Assembly (NCBI GenBank): GCA_003229345.1
Contig: QIDN01000002.1
Coordinates: forward strand, 1 to 15,424
Length of the DNA: 15,424 bases
Direction: 5' to 3'
Source of the DNA: Nitrospirota bacterium
Lineage (GTDB): Bacteria > Nitrospinota > Nitrospinia > Nitrospinales > Nitrospinaceae
A model generated the notes under the pieces. That model did no database searches and had not been told where the DNA came from. It saw only the letters and a list, made by a program, of their open reading frames with translations. Made by a program: the position numbers and the translations under genes. Positions 6,235 to 12,364 of this stretch are shown one piece after another. Position 1 is the first letter of the stretch. Every line of letters starts with the position of its first letter.

Positions 6235-7913
6235 TTTTTTAGCGGTTCTTCTAAAGGCTGGGCGGAGTCAGGTATTTCATGTTTTGCCTGATACGCTTCA
6301 TATACTTTTTCATTGATAAAAAACTCTACCAAATCACGGTCGAGCTCATTGTTAGCCACCATCGTTCTTAAGATTTTGTAAACCTGCTCCAGAGGCATCG
6401 CCTTTTTATACGGCCGGTCCTTGGCGGTTAACGCTTCTGCAATATCAGTGACCGCCATCAGTTTTCCTTCAAATGGAATTTCTTCACCCTGGAGCCCCAG
6501 GGGATAACCCAGCCCATTAATGCATTCGTGATGTGCCCCGGCAAAGTTGGGGATATTTTTAAGTTTTTTGGTAAAAGGAATTTTTGCGAGCATGTCCAAC
6601 GTAATTTGAGCGTGATTTTTCATTATTTGGCGCTCTTGTTCGTTAATGCTTCCTTTGCGGATTGACAGGTTCTTGAGTTCGTCGGGAGTCAGGAAGGGTT
6701 GCTCATTGCCATGCTCGTCCCGGTAAGTTTTTTTGGAAATTTTCTGAAGACGTTCGATGTATTCATCCTCCAAAAACTCAGAAGGTTCGTTGCATCTTAG
6801 GATAAATTCCCGGACTTCCTTCAGCTCTTGGATAGTTTTTGCGGCGCTCTCTTCCAGTTTTTTTATCTTTTCAGGGGTTGCTCCGTCATGGATCAATTTT
6901 AATTGAGTCTGAGCCGCTTTCAACTGGGTACTCTGTATGATGTATTGCATTCTCAGGTCTACAAACTGTGCTCGATCAAAAATGGTTTCCAGCTTTTTAC
7001 TTTTCTCTATGATCTCCACCGGCGTCGTGACTTTGCCGATATCGTGCATCCAAGAGGCTATCCGCAGTTCATGGAATTTTTCCGGAGTGAAATGAATATT
7101 CTGGAAAGGACGTTTATCGCTTTTGTGCAGTGCTTCGGCCATGACCATCGTCAGGTTGGCCACTCTGCGAATGTGTCCTCCTGTAATCGGAGATTTTTCA
7201 TCGATAGCGGTAGCCATGACTTCTACGAAGGACTCAAAGAGATGCTCCATATCGTTAATCAAGCGGGCATTGGTGATGGATACGGCAGCCTGGGAAGCCA
7301 GGGATTCGGTTAAGCTGACGTAATCGGGTGAAAAAGGGATGATTTCACCAGTATCAGGATTAAGCGCGTTGACTAATTGCAGAACTCCGATGATGTCGTT
7401 CTCATGGTTGCGCATGGGGCAGACCAGCATGGAAGTGGAATGGTATCCGGTTTCCTGATCGAACTCTTTGGGGCCTGTAAAGTCGAATAAATCGGTATCA
7501 TCGACATTCGGGATGTTGACCGAGACTCCCTTAAGGGCAACATAAGCGGATACATTGGATTCGATTAGATCCACCGGAGGCATGTTAATACTCTCTCCGG
7601 TTTTGCCTCCCCTTCGGATTCCCATGGATTTATTCTGAAATATTCTAATATGAAGCTGGTTTTCTTTGGCGATATAAAGAGTGCAGGCATCTGCATAGGT
7701 GAATTTGCGAACCTCATCACAAATTTTTTCCAAGAGGGTATTGAGGTCGTGCTCACCAGAAAGAGCACGACCGATTTCCGCCAGTCGGTTGATCTGCTGA
7801 ATCAGATGTTCAACATAAGGGTTGCCCGCGTTTTTAGAAGAAGTCAGAAAAGCATAAACGGAATCCTTTTCTGTTGCGGCGGGTGAGGTTTTTCCTGATT
7901 GCGGCTGTGCCAT
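6219..7913 (-). CDS. GAF + HD-GYP domain protein, probable c-di-GMP phosphodiesterase
   Basis: A 564-aa cytosolic signalling protein. A GAF sensor domain (about 45-218) includes STSMLVCPMRNHENDIIGVL and VLQLVNALN, typical GAF strands. After a linker helix comes an HD-GYP domain (about 225-540), which in the family hydrolyses cyclic di-GMP. Visible metal/active-site residues are H247 (GGHIRRV), H290-D291 (MHDIGKV), H434 (MKNHAQI), H461-H462 (HHECINGLGYP) with GYP at 469-471, and D490 (AVTDIAEAL). The HD-to-GYP spacing is about 170 residues, roughly 105-110 more than usual, owing to a helical, Lys/Glu-rich insert (about 306-418). The common HHERWDGxGYP is altered to HHECINGLGYP. The start ATG at 7913 lacks a clear Shine-Dalgarno. 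It is monocistronic, with 152 nt upstream holding a possible promoter. The GAF ligand is unknown. Confidence 0.9.
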   Translation of the reverse strand: MAQPQSGKTSPAATEKDSVYAFLTSSKNAGNPYVEHLIQQINRLAEIGRALSGEHDLNTLLEKICDEVRKFTYADACTLYIAKENQLHIRIFQNKSMGIRRGGKTGESINMPPVDLIESNVSAYVALKGVSVNIPNVDDTDLFDFTGPKEFDQETGYHSTSMLVCPMRNHENDIIGVLQLVNALNPDTGEIIPFSPDYVSLTESLASQAAVSITNARLINDMEHLFESFVEVMATAIDEKSPITGGHIRRVANLTMVMAEALHKSDKRPFQNIHFTPEKFHELRIASWMHDIGKVTTPVEIIEKSKKLETIFDRAQFVDLRMQYIIQSTQLKAAQTQLKLIHDGATPEKIKKLEESAAKTIQELKEVREFILRCNEPSEFLEDEYIERLQKISKKTYRDEHGNEQPFLTPDELKNLSIRKGSINEQERQIMKNHAQITLDMLAKIPFTKKLKNIPNFAGAHHECINGLGYPLGLQGEEIPFEGKLMAVTDIAEALTAKDRPYKKAMPLEQVYKILRTMVANNELDRDLVEFFINEKVYEAYQAKHEIPDSAQPLEEPLKNKKDP

Positions 7914-7968
7914 GAGGATTTTAAAGGTTAATCCAAACTTGATGGGAATAGTACAAATAATCCATCTT

Positions 7969-7997
7969 ATTATCTGTCAAACACCTGATAAAAGCAA
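7969..7997 (-). promoter_or_regulatory. possible sigma70 promoter for the GAF/HD-GYP gene
   Basis: On the minus strand TTGCTT (7992-7997) and GATAAT (7969-7974) are separated by 17 nt. The -10 box matches 5 of 6 consensus bases, the -35 box only 3 of 6. It would give a 5' leader of about 50 nt. A second TTGACA sits inside the spacer but has no good -10 box at 16-18 nt. This is only a candidate. Confidence 0.35.
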
Positions 7998-8065
7998 TAG
8001 CTGCAACCAATTAAGGCTAATCCTTTCAATCGGATAAAGCAATTTTCCTGTTGGAACGGTACGCC

Positions 8066-8866
8066 TTAAATATGATCTTTGATTAGCTGTGGATCCTCGG
8101 TCAACCAGATTTTCTTGCCACATACGTTGACGAATTTCGGATTATCCGCCTTGAAGAGCTCTAAGTGGGCTTTATAGAGGTCTTCTGCCGTAGTGGGGCT
8201 GTCTCCAAACAATTCCTTTTCTTCATTGATGATGCCTTCAAGATAGCGGTCAATACCCTCCTTGGTGCTTACATTTTCAAAGTAGGATCGGATCAGAGGG
8301 TCTTCAAGGGTATCGAGGTGCTTGGCACTTTTCCTCAAAAGAAGTTTAATGCCACGGGAAGATTGCGATTCAAATAAACCGGCCCGAATGCAGGCGTGCC
8401 CGGATTTCCCGCTTTCCAGAGTCCATTTCTCAATGGCTTCTTTGGAATACCCCATAGCGCCATAACTTCCCAATTGATGGCGGGTTACATAAAACGTCGA
8501 ATAAGCAACAATCACACCTATATCCAAGGCTTCTTCCAGCATCGGGATCGGATCAAAGGAAAGCTGGTTGGAGCGGTCAATCTGTTCCTGGGTTGCACTT
8601 TTAATGGGAATACCGACATCCCCCAGGGCCGTGGCGTAAAACAAATAATCGTAAGCGGTGGCCTTGGACTTAATGTCTTCCAGGCATTTTGGATCGGATA
8701 TGTCCCCGAACAAGGTGTGGTCGGCATTTTCTATTTTGAGGCCTGTGTCCTCCTTGCCATACCAATTGGCAATGATGTTGGCTTCTTTGCCAAAGGTTTT
8801 CCGCACAGCCTGTATGGCGGCAGTGCCCATAACCCCGGATCCGCCAATCACTAGAAAATTTGCCAT
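8066..8866 (-). CDS. atypical Rossmann-fold NAD(P)-dependent oxidoreductase (SDR-like)
   Basis: A 266-aa cytosolic protein. The N-terminus MANFLVIGGSGVMGTAAI has the dinucleotide-binding glycine pattern GGSGVMG (8-14) after the first strand. The Rossmann core continues with HTLFGDISDP (acidic residue after strand 3), YDYLFYATALGD (strand 4) and VIVAYSTFYV (strand 5). Where SDR enzymes have Tyr-x-x-x-Lys, this protein reads YGAMGYSKEAIEKW (135-148): K142 and S123 are there, but the residue four before the Lys is M138, with tyrosines at 135 and 140. It is thus either a non-canonical SDR or an NmrA-like redox sensor; the substrate cannot be named. A good Shine-Dalgarno (AGGGAGA) precedes the ATG. 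The exported-protein gene lies 54 nt upstream on the same strand, so a shared transcript is possible. Confidence 0.7.
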   Translation of the reverse strand: MANFLVIGGSGVMGTAAIQAVRKTFGKEANIIANWYGKEDTGLKIENADHTLFGDISDPKCLEDIKSKATAYDYLFYATALGDVGIPIKSATQEQIDRSNQLSFDPIPMLEEALDIGVIVAYSTFYVTRHQLGSYGAMGYSKEAIEKWTLESGKSGHACIRAGLFESQSSRGIKLLLRKSAKHLDTLEDPLIRSYFENVSTKEGIDRYLEGIINEEKELFGDSPTTAEDLYKAHLELFKADNPKFVNVCGKKIWLTEDPQLIKDHI

Positions 8867-8920
8867 GTCTATCTCCCTGTTAGAATTTGTAGTGTCACAC
8901 GTTGGTTTGTGGGTTCAAGC

Positions 8921-9592
8921 TCAGGAACCACCGGTGCTTTCGTCGATATCCCAATGCGGTACCTGGGATGTTTCCAGCAAGGCCTGCGCTAAATAGGAAT
9001 CTGAAGACTCCAGTTGCTCAATTTCCCGATAGAGCTTATCCACGCTTTCAATTTGCTTTGTGTTTGGAGACTGCTCAATTTCTTCAGTCAACCGTTTGTA
9101 TTGCTGTATTAACGGAGCCGCTTTTTGAATGGAATTGTAAATAGTTTCCGTATTTAATTTCCTGGCTTTATTTTTAAGGGAGATATCCGAAAAAGTGAAC
9201 CAGATATCAATCTCAGCTTCCGTTTTTCCCAAGATGATCAATTCCTTCTTGAACTGTGGCTTGCTTTTTTCTTTCAGGTTTTCAGTCAGGTAGTTCGCCA
9301 ATTCATTAAAAGGGACGCCTTCGACAGTTTCGCATAGATAGCCCAACAACCAGAACAATTGCTGGATTTTGGAATCCAACTGTATGGCTTTGCTGGATTC
9401 TTCTCGAAATAATTTATAACGTTCGAAAAGAGCCCACATGCCACCCTCTCCGATAATCGCGCTTTTGGTTTTTTCTAAAGGCGATAACTTGCCATGGCAT
9501 TTTTGGATTTGTGTCTGGCTCCATGCCATTCCGGAAAAGGCAGTATGGAGGCAAACACAAAACAAAAAAATTAAAGCTGACTTATTTCGCAT
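8921..9592 (-). CDS. exported hypothetical protein, 223 aa
   Basis: I do not recognise this family. A signal peptide is clear: MRNK, hydrophobic 6-20, and probable cleavage after AWS near residue 25, followed by QTQIQKCHG. The mature part is mostly helical and charged, with two cysteines (C32 and C87) that could form a disulfide in the periplasm. A Trp/Leu-rich segment IQQLFWLLGYLCETVEGVPF (77-96) resembles small periplasmic helical domains. The C-terminus has a Glu/Ser-rich helix. It has no CXXCH and no second membrane segment. No Shine-Dalgarno is obvious. The reductase gene lies 54 nt downstream on the same strand, and the EVE gene ends 149 nt upstream. Confidence 0.65.
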   Translation of the reverse strand: MRNKSALIFLFCVCLHTAFSGMAWSQTQIQKCHGKLSPLEKTKSAIIGEGGMWALFERYKLFREESSKAIQLDSKIQQLFWLLGYLCETVEGVPFNELANYLTENLKEKSKPQFKKELIILGKTEAEIDIWFTFSDISLKNKARKLNTETIYNSIQKAAPLIQQYKRLTEEIEQSPNTKQIESVDKLYREIEQLESSDSYLAQALLETSQVPHWDIDESTGGS

Positions 9593-9741
9593 GGGTGGTT
9601 TTTATTCTAAAGGGGAAAGGCAATCAGATATTTTGATAATCTGGTTAAATGGAATGAACACTCCATATATTTGCCAATTTAAACTCCCTTCGATTTTAAG
9701 TCAATTTCATTTTTGCCTGTGCAAAAATCAGAATATTCCAA

Positions 9742-10155
9742 TCAAACCTTGGTTTTTCCCAATCCTAAAATAATTTTATATTCGGATGGAGTTAAAGGCA
9801 TAACCGATAGACGGGATTGTTTGATCAGCGAAATCTCTTTTAATTTTGGATGGGATTTGACCTGCTCCAGGGTGACCGGAATTTTTAAGGGCTTGATCGG
9901 TTTTAAATCGACCACCACCCAGGCCGGGTCGTCGCTGGTGGGATCGGGGTAGGATTCGCGGGTCACCTGCGCAACGCCCATAATCTGCTTTCCCACCACA
10001 CTATGATAAAAGAAAACCTGATCGCCCTTTTTCATCGCCTGAAGATTGTTCCGTGCCTGATAATTGCGGACTCCGTCCCAATAGGTTTTCTTGTCCTTGA
10101 GGAACTCTTCCCAACTGTATTTTGAAGGCTCCTGTTTAACCAGCCAGAACTGCAT
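9742..10155 (-). CDS. EVE-domain protein (PUA-like fold)
   Basis: A 137-aa single EVE domain, the fold related to PUA and YTH domains, whose members bind modified bases in RNA or DNA; which one here is unknown. Family hallmarks are FWLVKQEPSKYSWEEF (3-18), WDGVRNYQARNNLQAMKKGD (about 27-46), VFFYHSV, GVAQVTRESYPDPTS, WVVVDLKP and the closing LSVMPLTPSEYKIIL. I chose the ATG at 10153-10155 (MQFWLV) rather than an in-frame TTG seven codons upstream. The family begins at this point, and a Shine-Dalgarno-like GGAAAGGAAA lies just before the ATG, inside what would otherwise be the extra codons. It is probably the first gene of its transcript; the 245-nt AT-rich gap at 10156-10400 separates it from the divergent aldolase operon. 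Confidence 0.92.
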   Translation of the reverse strand: MQFWLVKQEPSKYSWEEFLKDKKTYWDGVRNYQARNNLQAMKKGDQVFFYHSVVGKQIMGVAQVTRESYPDPTSDDPAWVVVDLKPIKPLKIPVTLEQVKSHPKLKEISLIKQSRLSVMPLTPSEYKIILGLGKTKV

Positions 10156-10291
10156 ATTCTGTTTCCTTTCCAACAAGTTAAAGCTATACTTTTAAGATAA
10201 ATACTAAAGAAATCGGAGCAACTCTATATAATACAAAGTTTTAAGATTTTACCATAAAATTTGAATAAAGTCTGAATTTGAGATTATCTAA

Positions 10292-10320
10292 TTGACTGAA
10301 ACGTCCGACCTAAATATAAT
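10292..10320 (+). promoter_or_regulatory. near-consensus sigma70 promoter of the aldolase operon
   Basis: TTGACT (10292-10297, 5 of 6 consensus bases) and TATAAT (10315-10320, 6 of 6) are separated by exactly 17 nt. The expected transcription start is near 10327, about 74 nt before the ATG at 10401. It lies in a long AT-rich intergenic stretch on the correct strand for the aldolase genes. This is the clearest promoter in the window. Confidence 0.75.
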
Positions 10321-10330
10321 CAGCAAATTC

Positions 10331-10348
10331 AATTAGTTTAATTAGTTT
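10331..10348 (+). repeat. tandem 9-bp direct repeat in the aldolase leader
   Basis: AATTAGTTT occurs twice back to back (10331-10339 and 10340-10348), a few bases downstream of the predicted transcription start. The position would suit an operator or a slippage-prone tract; AT-rich chance repetition is also possible. Confidence 0.5.
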
Positions 10349-10356
10349 TAATGATC

Positions 10357-10376
10357 TCTACCTATGTTGAGGTAGA
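10357..10376 (+). other. leader hairpin upstream of the aldolase genes
   Basis: TCTACCT (10357-10363) pairs perfectly with AGGTAGA (10370-10376) around the 6-nt loop ATGTTG. It lies in the predicted 5' leader, 24 nt before the ATG and just upstream of the GGAG that may be the ribosome site. There is no proper T-run, so it is not a clear attenuator; a translational control or mRNA-stability role is conceivable. Confidence 0.4.
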
Positions 10377-10400
10377 TTTGCCTTTGGAGCTTGTGACGAT

Positions 10401-11351
10401 ATGTATCGCCAGGAAATTAAAGTTTTGGATTGTACCATTCGCGACGGTGGATTGATGAATAACCATCTGTTCTCGGACGAATTGGTGCGTAAAGTATATC
10501 AATCCGCCAATGATGCGCATATTGATTATGTTGAGTTGGGTTATAAAGCAGACGAATCTCAGTTCTCCCGGTCGGAATTCGGCCCCATGAAGTTCTGTAG
10601 TGAGAAAGATATTGAAAAGGTAGTCGACGGAATTGAAAAAAAAGTAAAGATTTCCGTCATGGCCGATATTGGACGATTCGATCCTGAAAGCGTCATTCCC
10701 TGTGGGGAAAGTCATATCGATATGTACCGGGTGGCTTCCTACGTCAAGGATATCGATAAAGCCATTGACTTGGTAAATAAATTAAACGGCAAAGGATACG
10801 AAACCACCATCAATATCATGGCCGTATCTCACGCACGTGAACGGGAGCTGGACGAAGCCCTGGAACAGGTCGATAAAGAAAGCGCCGCGGATGTGATTTA
10901 TCTGGTGGATAGTTTTGGTGCGCTTTATTCCGAGCAGATTGCTTATCTGGCTAAAAAGTACAGGGAGCTGATGCCCAGTAAAGAGCTTGGAATTCATGCT
11001 CACAATAACCAGCAATTGGCCTTCGCCAATACCATTGAATCCATCATCAATAACATCAACTATCTGGATGGGACCATCTACGGGATTGGCCGGGCCGCCG
11101 GCAATTGTCCATTGGAACTGCTCCTGGGTTTTCTTAAAAACCCCAAATACGATATTCGCCCGATCATAAAAATTATTGGGACTGATTTCCTTAAAATTCG
11201 AGAGGAAATTGAATGGGGCTATGTCATTCCCTATATGATTACAGGGACACTGGATGTGCATCCGCGAGCAGGTATGGCATTGATGAAAACGGAAAATAAA
11301 AATGGGTTCCTGGAGTTCTACGAAAAAGTCATCAATGAAGCCAACGTCTGA
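10401..11351 (+). CDS. DRE-TIM aldolase/lyase-like protein (HMGL-like family)
   Basis: A 316-aa TIM-barrel protein of the DRE-TIM metallolyase superfamily, which includes HMG-CoA lyase and 4-hydroxy-2-oxovalerate aldolase. The catalytic N-terminus is LDCTIRDGGLMN (9-20), with R14-D15 as the 'RD' pair. The metal-binding strand is LGIHAHNNQQLAFAN (196-210, H199 and H201). The loop GTIYGIGRAAGNCPLE (224-239) matches the family's 'G-x-G-x-x-x-G-N' closing motif. It is shorter than DmpG/BphI (about 340 aa) and lacks their C-terminal communication region, and no acylating aldehyde dehydrogenase partner is nearby. It is therefore probably one of the uncharacterised 'aldolase catalytic domain' proteins. 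The start ATG at 10401 has GGAG at 10386-10389, rather far (11 nt). The KDPG-aldolase-like gene follows after 17 nt in the same operon, suggesting a joint 2-keto-acid pathway. Confidence 0.85.
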   Translation: MYRQEIKVLDCTIRDGGLMNNHLFSDELVRKVYQSANDAHIDYVELGYKADESQFSRSEFGPMKFCSEKDIEKVVDGIEKKVKISVMADIGRFDPESVIPCGESHIDMYRVASYVKDIDKAIDLVNKLNGKGYETTINIMAVSHARERELDEALEQVDKESAADVIYLVDSFGALYSEQIAYLAKKYRELMPSKELGIHAHNNQQLAFANTIESIINNINYLDGTIYGIGRAAGNCPLELLLGFLKNPKYDIRPIIKIIGTDFLKIREEIEWGYVIPYMITGTLDVHPRAGMALMKTENKNGFLEFYEKVINEANV

Positions 11352-11368
11352 CCCGGGAAACAAAAGGC

Positions 11369-12016
11369 TTGAAATTTGATTCTGAACTCTTCAAACGCGA
11401 GCCCGTGCTGGGAATTGTGCGCGGCGTGTCGGAAAGCAGTCTTGAGGGAGTTTTCAACTCTGCGCGGGATGCCGGCCTTAAGTTTCTTGAAATCACACTG
11501 AACACAGACCATGCGCTTCGGTTAATCGAATCATCCGTCAAAAAGTATGAAGGTTCTTTGTGCATTGGAGCCGGTACCGTGCGCACTCAGGAACAGGCAG
11601 AACAGGCCGTGGCTTCCGGCGCCCAGTTTTTGGTCAGCCCTGCATTGAACGAAGAGGTAGCCTCCTATTGCCGGAATCAGGTGGTGCCTTATTTTCCCGG
11701 TGCCTTGACCCCCAGCGAGATTGAAAAGGCATGGCAGGCCGGGGCTACTATGGTCAAAGTATTCCCCGCCTCCCAGTGGGGCCCGCAGTATTTCCGCGAG
11801 ATTAAAGGACCCTTTGAAGATATCCCATTGATGGCTGTCGGTGGGGTCACAACCGACAATATTCCTGCATATTTTTCTTCTGGAGCATCTGCGGTGGCAG
11901 TAGGGGGGTCGGTATTTTCACAATCGCGAATGGTAAACGGGGAATATTCAAAGATACACGATGATCTGAAGAAAATTTTATTTGCAGTGAAAAAATTTTT
12001 GAATACAATGGAATGA
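11369..12016 (+). CDS. eda: KDPG/KHG aldolase family protein
   Basis: A class I (Schiff-base) aldolase of the 2-keto-3-deoxy-6-phosphogluconate / 4-hydroxy-2-oxoglutarate family, 215 aa, about the usual length. Visible: GIVRGV (15-20), LEITLNT (40-46) with catalytic E41, IGAGTVRT (66-73), FLVSPALN (87-94), YFPGALTPSEIEKAWQAGA (108-126), the Schiff-base lysine K130 in MVKVFPAS, MAVGGVTTDNI and AVAVGGSVF. N45 replaces the Arg of E. coli Eda (LEVTLRT), so the phosphate or carboxylate contact differs and the true substrate may not be KDPG. The start appears to be TTG at 11369; AAAAGG lies one base before it, so initiation may depend on coupling to the upstream gene. Its stop overlaps an ATG of the next frame. 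No Edd or glucokinase gene is in view. Confidence 0.88.
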   Translation: MKFDSELFKREPVLGIVRGVSESSLEGVFNSARDAGLKFLEITLNTDHALRLIESSVKKYEGSLCIGAGTVRTQEQAEQAVASGAQFLVSPALNEEVASYCRNQVVPYFPGALTPSEIEKAWQAGATMVKVFPASQWGPQYFREIKGPFEDIPLMAVGGVTTDNIPAYFSSGASAVAVGGSVFSQSRMVNGEYSKIHDDLKKILFAVKKFLNTME

Positions 12017-12057
12017 AGCCAGTTCTAATTTTTAAGTCCTGCGAAGGGGGAAGCCAC

Positions 12058-12327
12058 ATGAGTTTCGATTTTATGAAAAATGTCCTGCATTGGGAAGACG
12101 AAGAGCGCTTTGCCCGGCTCTGCGAAAACCTTGAAGAAGTCATTCAGGAAGCACGCGCCGAGGCTGGAGACAAGGAAATATCCGATCTTGAGCTGATGCA
12201 GGCCCTCGATTTCGTAGGTTTTAATCTTTGCCGTGATTCGTGGGAGGAGTTCAAGAAAATGGATTTCAACCGCGATTTTGGTTCGACAGGCGGTTCCAGT
12301 TCAAAAGAAAAAAACTTTCTACATTAA
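12058..12327 (+). CDS. small hypothetical protein, 89 aa, last gene of the aldolase operon
   Basis: I do not recognise a family. It is soluble, acidic and helical: MSFDFMKNVLHWEDEERFAR, then CENLEEVIQEARAEAG, ISDLELMQALDFVGFNLCRD and SWEEFKKMDF, ending in a flexible Gly/Ser tail. The frame is open from an ATG at 12013 that overlaps the aldolase stop, but the ATG at 12058 has an excellent Shine-Dalgarno (AAGGGGGAA, about 7 nt upstream), so I take 12058 as the start. It lies 41 nt after the aldolase gene and is followed by a probable intrinsic terminator, so it closes the operon. A role linked to the aldolases is inferred from position only. Confidence 0.75.
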   Translation: MSFDFMKNVLHWEDEERFARLCENLEEVIQEARAEAGDKEISDLELMQALDFVGFNLCRDSWEEFKKMDFNRDFGSTGGSSSKEKNFLH

Positions 12328-12344
12328 TCCGCCTGTATGTTTTT

Positions 12345-12364
12345 AGGATCCGGTCCTCTTTTTT
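12345..12364 (+). terminator. probable rho-independent terminator of the aldolase operon
   Basis: AGGAT (12345-12349) pairs with GTCCT (12353-12357; one G-T pair) around a 3-nt loop, followed by C and a run of six T (12359-12364). The stem is short, so strength is moderate. The T-run reaches into the TAA stop (12363-12365, minus strand) of the opposing propeller gene. Confidence 0.55.

Noticed and set aside
9625..9643. Imperfect inverted repeat CAGAT...ATCTG between the EVE and exported-protein genes
   Set aside because: A five-pair stem with a 9-nt AT-rich loop and no T-run; expected by chance in AT-rich sequence.
10156..10176. TTG seven codons upstream as start of the EVE gene
   Set aside because: The extra residues LERKQN are encoded by the ribosome site itself, and EVE proteins begin at the MQFWLV position.
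12013..12057. Upstream ATG overlapping the aldolase stop (ATGA) as start of the small 3' gene
   Set aside because: The following stretch (KPVLIFKSCEGGSH) reads like translated leader and covers the strong AAGGGGGAA ribosome site for the ATG at 12058.
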